Shown here: one piece after another, positions 34,801-42,190 of the stretch | How positions within the stretch are numbered: the first letter of the stretch is position 1 | Layout of the letters: each line of letters starts with the position of its first letter | Position numbers and translations under genes: made by a program | Source: Nostoc sp. C052 | GTDB taxonomy: Bacteria > Cyanobacteriota > Cyanobacteriia > Cyanobacteriales > Nostocaceae | Reading direction: 5' to 3' | Length of the DNA stretch: 64,000 bases | Assembly: GCF_013393905.1 (NCBI RefSeq) | Contig: NZ_CP040272.1 | Span: forward strand, 4,894,001-4,958,000 | Notes under the pieces: generated by a model | Told to the model about the DNA's origin: nothing | What the model saw: the letters and a program-made list of their open reading frames with translations, nothing else | Database searches by the model: none

Positions 34801-36847
34801 GTTTGCCTCTAATAAAGAATTTGATGCCCTATTGGAAAGTTTGCGGGCTTGGCGAGGACTTAAACAGGCGGATGGAGTGCAACCAGATACCCGAATGCGG
34901 GTGGTGACAGCCCTGCAACAGGCAGTTTATGGAGTAACAGAGGCTAACCGCTTGGATGGACACACTGATATTGTCTGGGGAGTAACTTTCAGCCCAGATG
35001 GTCAGTTGCTAGCATCAGGTAGCCGAGATCAAACGGTGAAAATTTGGCATCCTGATGGTACTTTACTCCAAACCCTCAAAGGTCACACTGATGCTGTTAC
35101 CTGTGTAAGTTTCAGCCCTGACGGTCAAACCCTAGCATCTGCCAGCCTCGATAAAACAGTGCAAATCTGGCGTAAAAACCCGGTTACAGGTGAATTTGAC
35201 CCCAAACCATATAAAACCCTCAAAGGACATGAAGATTGGGTTTATAGCGTTGATTTCAGTCCTGATGGCGAATTGTTAGCTACTGGCAGTAAAGATAAAA
35301 CCGTAAAACTCTGGCGCAAGGACGGTAGCTTAGTAAAAATACTGAGAGGACATCAGGGGTGGGTTAACTGGGTAAACTTCAGTCCCGATGGTCAATTTAT
35401 CGCCTCCACCAGCGACGACAAGACAGTGAAAATTTGGCGACGGGACGGTACCCTCGTCACAACTTTGCAGGGACATAAGCTAGGTGTGATTGTAGCTGTT
35501 TTCAGTCCAGACGGTAAAGTGTTGGCTTCAGCAGGTCGAGATAAGACAATAAAACTTTGGCAGCGGGAAAATAATAGCTCTACAAATGGTTTTGATTTTC
35601 GTCCTTACAAAACTTTACGGCAGCATAGCAGCACAGTATGGAGTTTGAGCTTTAGTTCTGATAGTAAAAAGCTAGCTTCCGCAGGCGAAGATAATACCAT
35701 AAATCTCTGGAGTATCACTGGTACTTTACTCAAAACATTCAGAGGACATAGCGATGCTGTTGTTAGCATTGCTTTCAGTCCAAATAACAAATTGCTGGCT
35801 TCAGGAAGTTATGACAAAAGCGTAAAATTATGGAGTTTAGAGGCTCCAACGCCCTCTATTCTTCATGGGCATCAAAAGCGAGTTTTAAGCGTTGCTTGGA
35901 GTCCTGATGGTCAAATGCTAGCCTCTGGGAGTAGCGATCGCACTGTCAAACTTTGGCAACGATACACCAGTAATGGCGAGGTCAAAACCCGACTTTACAA
36001 AACTTTGGTAGGGCACACAAATAAAGTTCCTAGTGTCAGTTTTGACCCCAAAGGTAAAATGTTAGCTTCAGGAAGTTATGACAAAACTGTGAAACTTTGG
36101 CGGCTTGACGGTACTTTAATCATGACTCTCCACGGACATACTGATAGTGTGATGAGCGTCAGTTTCAGCCCAGATGGTCAGCTTTTGGCATCAGCTAGCA
36201 AAGATAAAACAGTGAAACTTTGGAACCGTGAGGGCAAGTTGCTCAAAACCTTAGTGGGGCATCAGGGTTGGATAAATAGCGTTAATTTCAGCCCTGATAG
36301 TCAAGTTTTAGCCTCAGCCAGTGACGATCAAACTGTGAAACTTTGGCAGCGCGATGGTACTTTGCTGAAAACTTTCTCGCCTCATGACAGTTGGGTATTG
36401 GGTGTCAGCTTTAGTCCTACTGATGAGTTACTGGCTTCTGCTAGCTGGGATAACACCGTGAAACTGTGGCAACGAGATGGCACGTTGTTAAAAACCTTAT
36501 TAAAGGGGTACAGCGATAGCGTCAACGCCGTGACTTTCAGTCCCAATGGTGAATTCCTCGCCGCCGCCAGTTGGGATAGTACAGTGAAACTTTGGAGCCG
36601 TGATGGCAAATTAATTAAAAGTCTCAATGGGCATCGCGCTCCGGTGTTAAGTGTTAGCTTTAGCCCAGATGGTCAAACATTAGCATCGGCTAGTGATGAC
36701 AACACCATAATTCTGTGGAATTTACACCTTGACGATCTACTGGTTCGTGGTTGCAACTGGGTGGGTGATTACCTGAAGCACAACCGCAACCTTGAGGAGC
36801 GCGATCGCCTTCTTTGTGATGGCATAACCCGTAAAAACCCTTTTTAA
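31802..36847 (+). CDS. Giant STAND NTPase with adaptor domain and 14 WD40 repeats, second gene of cassette 2
   Basis: A 1681-residue protein. Residues 1-165 match the N-terminal domain of the cassette 1 TPR protein (LIRAIALSEGQFALILVRC, then INQARDIYAATFPFPVVLWL and RLAPDFKSW). A helical TPR-like region follows (about 200-500). The nSTAND1-type NTPase has Walker A GPSGVGKSS (567-575) and Walker B ILDQFEEFF (651-659), then a winged-helix part ending YQLVHDYLVEPIRQ. A hydrophobic segment IAGAILAIMGGTIAALWW (948-965) could be a membrane anchor. Fourteen WD40 repeats fill 1051-1647, enough for two seven-bladed propellers. This is a signal-sensing architecture; ligand and output are unknown. The ATG lies in repeat DNA, so a start slightly downstream is possible. 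A short palindromic repeat word is embedded at 33044-33070. Confidence 0.88.
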   Translation: MTNDKQLHVYTKENQHTLQRLIRAIALSEGQFALILVRCNYWRLREQMLENIRSTSQDINIREIFLNPSTTSLHSTIVSELSLDNPAVLTDSLPSAVMVFGIESTTDLENLLTGINQARDIYAATFPFPVVLWLQDEVASLLSRLAPDFKSWAATTIKFEMAKADLIALIHQEAESLFAKVLEAGAETFLSNAFLDLDPKSQHRHEIESARNDLLRLYGVQLTPGLEASLEFVLGRDKYANDQINGALANYQRSLALWQQEARRVAEWESNSSLPLSSTHPIASSLLKQAIVLFHLGLCYHRMADLYQNTSSYCEHALSWFKQCLDLLEEVQREDLVAKFILPACEMLERLEAWDELKELAQKSLHLHKTYGTPAQVAQNYGFLANVAASESNWVLAHELANTALSISEEATQVSLRDALRRRRQESWYLLLLARTQRHLGESEEAINNLEWAKVVCELQHQPLLYLEILEELRSLYFFERHNYTEAFKLKQEKIKIEHQYGFRAFIGASQLQPQRPRINPVLEPHKIPFIPEEIAQEISASGRQQDVNRLIERIARADYKLTVIYGPSGVGKSSILKAGLVPALKGKVIGERIPIPIVLSVYTDWIAILISSINQALAYTGISLSLNSTPTIILDKIRLASERNYTIVIILDQFEEFFFVSNPPTQRIEFYKFFSECLNISFVKIILSLREDYLHHLLEFERLSHKNSTGLYDLGVINKNILDKDIRYYLGKFSSQDAKSIIHSLTQRSHYELSEELINRLVQDLTGELDEVHPIELQIVGAQLQIENITTLGQYKLCGGSTKLVERWLGEVIKDCGQENEELSWKLLFELTDEKGTRPLKTKADLASALVNNQDIDTISSFDKVGELILEILVGSGLVLRVREELGDRYQLVHDYLVEPIRQKNNYGMLAELEKIKLEKTRAEVAQKLSQEQLNLVLQRRLREARIAGAILAIMGGTIAALWWQADLQKRAAVRETLRAERSETNLNISAITAASEALFASNKEFDALLESLRAWRGLKQADGVQPDTRMRVVTALQQAVYGVTEANRLDGHTDIVWGVTFSPDGQLLASGSRDQTVKIWHPDGTLLQTLKGHTDAVTCVSFSPDGQTLASASLDKTVQIWRKNPVTGEFDPKPYKTLKGHEDWVYSVDFSPDGELLATGSKDKTVKLWRKDGSLVKILRGHQGWVNWVNFSPDGQFIASTSDDKTVKIWRRDGTLVTTLQGHKLGVIVAVFSPDGKVLASAGRDKTIKLWQRENNSSTNGFDFRPYKTLRQHSSTVWSLSFSSDSKKLASAGEDNTINLWSITGTLLKTFRGHSDAVVSIAFSPNNKLLASGSYDKSVKLWSLEAPTPSILHGHQKRVLSVAWSPDGQMLASGSSDRTVKLWQRYTSNGEVKTRLYKTLVGHTNKVPSVSFDPKGKMLASGSYDKTVKLWRLDGTLIMTLHGHTDSVMSVSFSPDGQLLASASKDKTVKLWNREGKLLKTLVGHQGWINSVNFSPDSQVLASASDDQTVKLWQRDGTLLKTFSPHDSWVLGVSFSPTDELLASASWDNTVKLWQRDGTLLKTLLKGYSDSVNAVTFSPNGEFLAAASWDSTVKLWSRDGKLIKSLNGHRAPVLSVSFSPDGQTLASASDDNTIILWNLHLDDLLVRGCNWVGDYLKHNRNLEERDRLLCDGITRKNPF

Positions 36848-36858
36848 TTGAGATTAAA

Positions 36859-36900
36859 GCCTCAATGAGCAACCGCTCTTGGTTTAGCGGTTGATGAGGC
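36859..36900 (+). terminator. Hairpin after cassette 2
   Basis: CAACCGCT (36870-36877) pairs with AGCGGTTG (36886-36893). An outer stem, GCCTCA (36859-36864) with TGAGGC (36895-36900), extends it. There is no T-run, but the position right after the stop fits a terminator. Confidence 0.55.
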
Positions 36901-36944
36901 GATCAGAGTTATTAATTCAGAGCTAGAAATCAATTTCGAGCTAA

Positions 36945-37292
36945 TTAGCTAAAGGAGCGATCGCTCTCTAAAACTTCGTGGCTTTTTTCTTCGGGAGTCT
37001 CTTGTGGCAAATTCACTAAAAAGGCCTGTAGTCTCATCCGCTCAATGTAAGGCCAGCCACCTTCAGACTCAATATCTTTCAGCAGTGAGTAGAGTTGCCG
37101 ACGGTTAACAGGTAAACTCTCTTGAAAAATCCCATCCCGAATTTCTCGGTGTAATTGCTCTAATTGGCGCAGCAAAGCCAAAAGAGCTACAGTATCGCCT
37201 TGGCAATCTTGAACGGCATCATATACCACAGTTGCGATCGCTTGCACTTTAGCGGACAACTTCTCTGATTCAATATTTTTCTGATCGTTCAT
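36945..37292 (-). CDS. Conserved cyanobacterial hypothetical protein
   Basis: A 115-residue soluble, mostly helical protein (AKVQAIATVVYDAVQDCQGD, LLRQLEQLHREIRDGIF, then RRQLYSLLKDIESEGGWPYI). The pattern, including EGGWPYIERMRL, fits a short conserved hypothetical family of cyanobacteria, but I cannot name it. No membrane segment or Cys pair. It faces cassette 2 convergently and stands alone. Confidence 0.6.
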   Translation of the reverse strand: MNDQKNIESEKLSAKVQAIATVVYDAVQDCQGDTVALLALLRQLEQLHREIRDGIFQESLPVNRRQLYSLLKDIESEGGWPYIERMRLQAFLVNLPQETPEEKSHEVLESDRSFS

Positions 37293-38054
37293 GCCACCCT
37301 TTCCGTGTAAATGAGGTCAACTCAAATTTACCGGAGATTTTTAATTTTCCCTAGTTTGTCCCCTCACTTGCCCGACTCAGGGGTGGATATAACTAGATTT
37401 GTATCTTTATTAGAAGCAATTGCGATCGCTCCTAAAAGAGCGTAACCCTCTCTAGCATTGCCTCCACAGTAGCTAGGTGCGATCGGGACGAGACTTTCTT
37501 GGATTTTGAGAACTTTGATTTTGAGTTAAAAAAAATCGTATGATCTGGCTGATTTACCCATCAAACAATGGGCTGTATGTAGTGGCGTCACATACATGAT
37601 ACAAAAAGACTTGGGCGACGCCGCTTTTGCCATCAGCAAAAGCAAAGTTGCGAAGCAAACTCCCCTGTTCGCACTCTTCGAGGTAAGCATTTATGCTGCT
37701 CTGTGTGAGGCTTACTCATCCAACCGCCCAACTCTAACAAATGCCACCAACAGTAAAACTGCTGGTTTTTTGCTCCTATAGTGACACACATCCAAAATGG
37801 ATGCAGTGTGCTTAGTCTGGGGTTTTACACCCCAAGCTCAAGAGAGCGACACGTTTAACTACGTTTAGCAGAGAAAAGTTTGAGCAGCGGTTGACAACCT
37901 AAACACAAAGGACACTTGCTTCAACTCTCTTAATCAGAGCAAAGCTGTGTCTGAACAAAGGTAGCTTTTCGCAGAGTAGCGGCTTCTCATCAGAGATCAA
38001 AGCTTCGATGCAGTTTTACAACTTAGATATTAATTTTTGAGATTGAGGTTGACC
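37293..38054. other. Spacer before psbO with small hairpins
   Basis: No gene is supported in these 762 bases; a 61-codon frame at 37596-37781 looks like repeat DNA. Hairpins are GCTTTTGC-CATCA-GCAAAAGC near 37622, CATCC-AAAA-TGGATG near 37790 and TGGGGT-TTTAC-ACCCCA near 37817. The psbO promoter must lie in the last 250 bases, which hold a TTGACA at 37891 without an obvious -10. GAGG at about 38045 is the psbO ribosome-binding site. Confidence 0.45.
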
Positions 38055-38891
38055 ATGAGGTATCGCGCTTTAATTGTTGCATTCTTGGCTTTGTGCCTGG
38101 GACTAATAACTGCTTGTAGTGATGCTCCTGCTAGTAGTAGTGGTAGAGATGTACTCACTTACGATCAAATTCGTGGCACTGGCTTGGCTAACAAATGCCC
38201 CCAACTAGCAGAAACAAGCCGTGGTTCCATTCCTATTGATTCTAGCCAGTCTTACGCTATCAAAGAACTTTGCTTGGAACCAACTAGCTTCTTCATCAAA
38301 GAAGAACCTGCTAACAAACGCCAAGAAGCAGAATTTGTTGCTGGCAAATTGTTGACCAGATACACTTCCACCATTGACCAGGTGCAAGGTAATCTCAAAG
38401 TCAACGCAGATAATAGCCTGACCTTCACCGAAACTGATGGTCTTGACTTCCAAGCCATTACTGTGCAGCTTCCTGGTGGTGAGCGAGTACCTTTCCTCTT
38501 CACCATCAAAAACTTGGTTGCTCAAAGCCAACCCAGTTTGACCAGTATTAACACCTCTACGGACTTTGAAGGCAGCTTCAAAGTTCCTTCCTATCGTGGT
38601 GCTGCTTTCCTAGATCCCAAAGGTCGTGGTGTCGTTAGTGGCTACGATAATGCCGTAGCACTCCCTGCTCAAGCAGATGATGAAGAACTTACCCGCACTA
38701 ACGTCAAGCGTGCTGAAAATCTCAATGGCAAGATTTCTCTGCAAATCGCTAAAATAGACAGTTCTAGCGGTGAAATTGCTGGTACTTTCGAGAGCGAACA
38801 ACCATCTGATACAGATTTAGGTGCTGGCGAACCTAAAGAAGTCAAGATTCGCGGTCTATTTTATGGCCGAGTTGAACCAACTCGTAGCTAA
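38055..38891 (+). CDS. psbO: Photosystem II manganese-stabilising protein PsbO
   Basis: A 278-residue lumenal protein that shields and stabilises the Mn4CaO5 cluster of photosystem II. The N-terminus MRYRALIVAFLALCLGLITAC is a signal peptide with a lipobox-like ITAC. The mature part has the PsbO signature LTYDQIRGTGLANKCPQL with its conserved Cys; the second Cys of the disulfide is in KELCLEPTSFFIKEE. GGERVPFLFTIKNLVAQSQP and FKVPSYRGAAFLDPKGRG follow. I start at ATG 38055, preceded by GAGG; a TTG at 38037 would add six residues. A terminator lies about 80 bases downstream. Confidence 0.97.
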   Translation: MRYRALIVAFLALCLGLITACSDAPASSSGRDVLTYDQIRGTGLANKCPQLAETSRGSIPIDSSQSYAIKELCLEPTSFFIKEEPANKRQEAEFVAGKLLTRYTSTIDQVQGNLKVNADNSLTFTETDGLDFQAITVQLPGGERVPFLFTIKNLVAQSQPSLTSINTSTDFEGSFKVPSYRGAAFLDPKGRGVVSGYDNAVALPAQADDEELTRTNVKRAENLNGKISLQIAKIDSSSGEIAGTFESEQPSDTDLGAGEPKEVKIRGLFYGRVEPTRS

Positions 38892-38973
38892 AACCTTGGA
38901 AGTCAGACAACTAACTGGCACTCAAAACGAAAATTCTGTAAGTATCAGACTTGATCGCAAAAGTTAACTTATT

Positions 38974-39008
38974 TACCCTCTATTTTCAGGAGGGTAGATA
39001 GGTTTTTT
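38974..39008 (+). terminator. Terminator after psbO
   Basis: TACCCTC (38974-38980) pairs with GAGGGTA (38990-38996); flanking bases extend the stem, and GGTTTTTT follows. Confidence 0.7.
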
Positions 39009-39157
39009 ACAAAGACAGGTAAAAGTTCAAGCCAAGCAAATTTGTGGGCGAAATAGCCTTGGCTAATTGGGAAAATTTTGATCCCTCAATCTTGTGGGTC
39101 ACTTGATTTATCCCTTTAACCTTTTTCCTTTGATTAAAAGACTATAAACTTAAGTAC

Positions 39158-39184
39158 AAAAAAGGGTGATATGCCCTTTTTTTT
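39158..39184. terminator. Second, bidirectional-looking terminator
   Basis: AAAAAAGGG (39158-39166) and CCCTTTTTTTTT (39174 onward) flank TGATATG. It has A-run and T-run on opposite sides, so it could act in either direction. Confidence 0.6.
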
Positions 39185-39658
39185 GTAGTCTTGCGTAAAT
39201 ATACATAGTATTTTTTGAAATTATTAGTAGTTTTTAATTATTGGATAAATCCCAGTTAAATAGGCACGTAATTCTACTGTAAATCTAACTTTTGCTTATC
39301 AAACAAAAGTCAAACTCTTGTTGCTTTCTTTCCCTAAATTAACTTCATCATTAATTAATTCAAGTTAAGTACAATCTCGGTTTGATATTTAGTGATTAAT
39401 TTTATATTTTATTCCTATGTAGTTCTAAAAAAGCTACAAGTCATACCAAAGATAAACAACCAACTAAATAGCGATTTCGCCCATTCAAATTTTGCTCGAT
39501 TAGTTAAGTAAGCTATGGAATTTTGATAGAAAATCTTTATTATCTACCATAGTGCTTGCTAGCAAACATAGTGCGATATTGTCTTTGATGTCGTGCGATC
39601 GCAGCTGAATTTAAAAGTGAATAATTAGATTCTTTATTTGCTCAATAAACCCGGTGCT
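39185..39658. other. AT-rich upstream region of sigF
   Basis: I see no gene or clear promoter in these 474 bases. A HIP1-like GCGATCGC spans about 39596-39603. Confidence 0.4.
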
Positions 39659-40435
39659 ATGCCTACCACAGTCACCAATGAACTAAAGCACGAAATTTGG
39701 CAGTTGTTGCGAGAATATCAGCAATCTCCGTCAGAAAATGTTCGCAATCAACTGGTAAAACTCAATTTTGGACTTGTGAGAAAAGAAGCTCACTACTGGA
39801 CAAATCAATGTCATGAAACCTACGATGATTTGCTCCAGGTTGGATGTTTGGGTTTAATCAGGGCTATTGAAAGATTTGAAATTTCTAAGGGACATGCCTT
39901 CAGTTCCTACGCTCTTCCTTATATTCGGGGTGAAATTCAACACTATCTCCGAGATAAAGGTGTCACCGTGCGAATTCCTCGGAGATGGTTAGCGCTGCAA
40001 CAGCAAGCAATAGGTGTATCACGTTCTTGGCGTGAAAAACACAATCGTCAACCAAGCGACTCGGAATTAGCAGCAGCACTAGAAATTTCTCCAAATGAAT
40101 GGCAAGAAATTAAATTAGCATGGATCAATCGCGCTCCCTTAAGTCTTGATGTGCCAATCCAAGACGGAGAAGAAGGTTCTACCTGCTTAGGAGAATTGGT
40201 TCCAGATCCTCACTATCGCAGCTTTCAACTGGCACAAGAAGACCAACTGCGTTTACAACAAGCATTGGTTCAGCTAGAAAAACGCACCCGCGATGTGTTG
40301 GAATGTGTATTTTTGCAAGATTTGACACAAAAACAAGTTGCGGAACATTTGGGGATCAGTGTAGTTACGGTTTCCCGTAGAGTCAAGAAAGGACTGGATT
40401 TGATGAAAGAGCTTATGGGTGTGGCAGAGGATTAA
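39659..40435 (+). CDS. sigF: Group 3 RNA polymerase sigma factor SigF
   Basis: A 258-residue alternative sigma factor. Region 2 has LVKLNFGLVRKEAHYW, then DLLQVGCLGLIRAIERFE and FSSYALPYIRGEIQHYLRD. Region 3 starts VRIPRRWLALQQQ. Region 4 has LEKRTRDVLECVFLQDLTQK and a helix-turn-helix QVAEHLGISVVTVSRRVKKG. The missing region 1 and these motifs fit cyanobacterial SigF. In Synechocystis SigF controls pilus formation and motility. I start at ATG 39659; a TTG at 39638 adds seven residues. The next two genes, one PilP-like, are on the same strand. Confidence 0.9.
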   Translation: MPTTVTNELKHEIWQLLREYQQSPSENVRNQLVKLNFGLVRKEAHYWTNQCHETYDDLLQVGCLGLIRAIERFEISKGHAFSSYALPYIRGEIQHYLRDKGVTVRIPRRWLALQQQAIGVSRSWREKHNRQPSDSELAAALEISPNEWQEIKLAWINRAPLSLDVPIQDGEEGSTCLGELVPDPHYRSFQLAQEDQLRLQQALVQLEKRTRDVLECVFLQDLTQKQVAEHLGISVVTVSRRVKKGLDLMKELMGVAED

Positions 40436-40599
40436 CTACAAATAAAGTTAACCGCAGTTACCCTGGGTAGGCAGTGCTAAAAATAACCCTTGAAATGTAA
40501 AAAATTAGGTTATAAAGGGAAGATACTTTGCCTTGGATATAAATTTAAGGCATGTTGATTTCCAGTTTTAAATTTTCCAATGGCTTTTGAGAACAGCTC

Positions 40600-41442
40600 A
40601 TGGGCAGAACTTCAAAAATTACAATTGCCGCTATTCTAACTTTGGCGATCGCTGGATGTGCTTCTGAAGATACACAACAACAAGCCATCAATCCTGCGCC
40701 AATTCCCAAAATAGCAAAAAAGTCGCCACCAGCGGCTCAATCCTTTAAGAATCCAGTGATACCTGCCAAACAGGTTTCACAAGTTAATCCTGCATCTGCT
40801 AGCTTGATTCAATCCACTAATGCTACAGAGAGGCTACGAGAATTTTCGGCATCAAAAGATCGGAGCGATCCTTTTGCACAACTTTTTGGGCAGACGACTC
40901 CCGGAATGTCTCAAACATCTGGAAAACCAGTTCCAGTGTTGCCTAAGCTACCTACTGCATTAGTAGTAAAACCCAAACTTCCAACACGCAACATAGCTTT
41001 AAATCCACAGAAATCTGTACCAAAAAAAGTCAATCCTATCTTGACTTCAGTCTTGCCTAAGGTTTTGCCTCAGGTTGTCGCCAACCCTACTTTAGTCTCT
41101 GTATTGCCACCGCCAGCACAACCTGAGTTAGCAAGGGCAGTGGTTGTGACTGGTGTAGTTCTAATTAGTAAGGAACCACAGGCAATTATCAAAGTACCTG
41201 ATGAACCGACAAGTCGCTATGTCCAGGCGGGACAGCGATTAGCAAATGGCGTACTGATTAAACGTATTGAAATGAATCAGGGCTACAACCCCATCGTGAT
41301 TTTGGAACAATTTGGTATTGAAGTTGCCAAAATGGTAGGGGAAGGGGCCGTAAACTCAGCGCCGTCAGCTGCATCTGCCACTGGCAATCCTGTTTCAGTG
41401 ACACCGCCCCTCCCAAATTCTTTTAAAGTGGGAGCTTCATAA
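40600..41442 (+). CDS. PilP/GspC-like lipoprotein
   Basis: A 280-residue protein. Residues 1-19 are a lipoprotein signal with lipobox IAGC (TIAAILTLAIAGCAS). A long Pro/Lys/Ala-rich disordered stretch follows (about 25-170). The C-terminal domain (about 180-250) has VVVTGVVLISKEPQAIIKV, YVQAGQRLANGVLIKRIE and NPIVILEQFGIEVAKMV, the HR-type beta pattern of PilP/GspC proteins in pilus or secretion machines. The position next to sigF supports a pilus role, but this is inference. The next gene begins two bases after its stop. Confidence 0.6.
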   Translation: MGRTSKITIAAILTLAIAGCASEDTQQQAINPAPIPKIAKKSPPAAQSFKNPVIPAKQVSQVNPASASLIQSTNATERLREFSASKDRSDPFAQLFGQTTPGMSQTSGKPVPVLPKLPTALVVKPKLPTRNIALNPQKSVPKKVNPILTSVLPKVLPQVVANPTLVSVLPPPAQPELARAVVVTGVVLISKEPQAIIKVPDEPTSRYVQAGQRLANGVLIKRIEMNQGYNPIVILEQFGIEVAKMVGEGAVNSAPSAASATGNPVSVTPPLPNSFKVGAS

Positions 41443-41444
41443 AG

Positions 41445-41696
41445 ATGGGAACTAAGGAAAAAATTGAATTTGCTGGTTTGCCTTTGGCTGTTTATAGAGA
41501 GATAGCAGCACATTTACGTCAAGTCGAAGGTGTGGAAGTAGATTTAATTCCCCAATCATCCCAGCAGTTTGATTACAATCAAAGTCAAATTGATGGTTTG
41601 AGCCTCTCGTGGACAGCAAATTCTGGTTTAGAAAGTCGGCAACGAGTTAACCAGATTTTGGCTTACTATCAAAGTCGCTATATTAACCCTATTTGA
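41445..41696 (+). CDS. Conserved cyanobacterial small protein
   Basis: An 83-residue soluble protein (FAGLPLAVYREIAAHLRQVE, then GVEVDLIPQS, and SWTANSGLESRQRVNQILAY). It looks like one alpha/beta domain. I recognise it only as a conserved hypothetical of cyanobacteria. It starts two bases after the PilP-like gene and is surely cotranscribed; a terminator follows at 41728-41757. Confidence 0.7.
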   Translation: MGTKEKIEFAGLPLAVYREIAAHLRQVEGVEVDLIPQSSQQFDYNQSQIDGLSLSWTANSGLESRQRVNQILAYYQSRYINPI

Positions 41697-41727
41697 TTTT
41701 TTGATTTGTGAGAATTGCAACCCGCAG

Positions 41728-41757
41728 ATCCCCGACTTCGTAAAAGTTGTCGGGGAT
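41728..41757 (+). terminator. Terminator of the lipoprotein operon
   Basis: ATCCCCGAC (41728-41736) pairs perfectly with GTCGGGGAT (41749-41757), followed by ATTGTTGTT. Confidence 0.75.
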
Positions 41758-42190
41758 ATTGTTGTTCACAAATGATTCAGTAGGGTAATAGTGTCTTAGA
41801 TTAGTTTTCATCCTCTTTCGGGGCGATGCGATCGGAAAGTGCTATCGTGCCGCTTCTTATGGCACATTCAACTGAAGCGATCGCCTTTCCCCCTATCTCA
41901 CAGAACAGCGATCGCAGTAAGCATTATTTCACACTGATTCATCAAAAACACTGTCTAACGACCTCACAACACGCAGCAAGGTGAGGATTTTAACAAGCAA
42001 CGTTATGATAATTAATGCATTAATTGAGCTTGGGTCTAATAATAAATAAGTTGGCACAAATAAACCTCAATAGTACGGAGACGATTAATCGCCTCTGGAC
42101 AGCAGTCAAAAATATTGCTCTTGACTGTTATTTAGGTGCTGTGTCCAACTAAAATCAGCCGTTGTACAAATTTCCATAAGGATAATTGAA
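41758..42190. other. Spacer and structured leader before glyA
   Basis: No gene in these 433 bases. GCGATCGC words lie near 41877 and 41908. Bases 42096-42147 can fold: TGGAC with GTCCA, AGCA with TGCT, and an inner CAGTCAA with TTGACTG. A second stem, GAGACGATT with AATCGCCTC (one mismatch), lies just before it at 42078-42095. It is in the 5' leader of glyA. Confidence 0.45.

Noticed and set aside
37596..37781. 61-codon frame in the spacer before psbO
   Set aside because: Built of repeat hairpin sequence (GCTTTTGC/GCAAAAGC); no ribosome-binding site.
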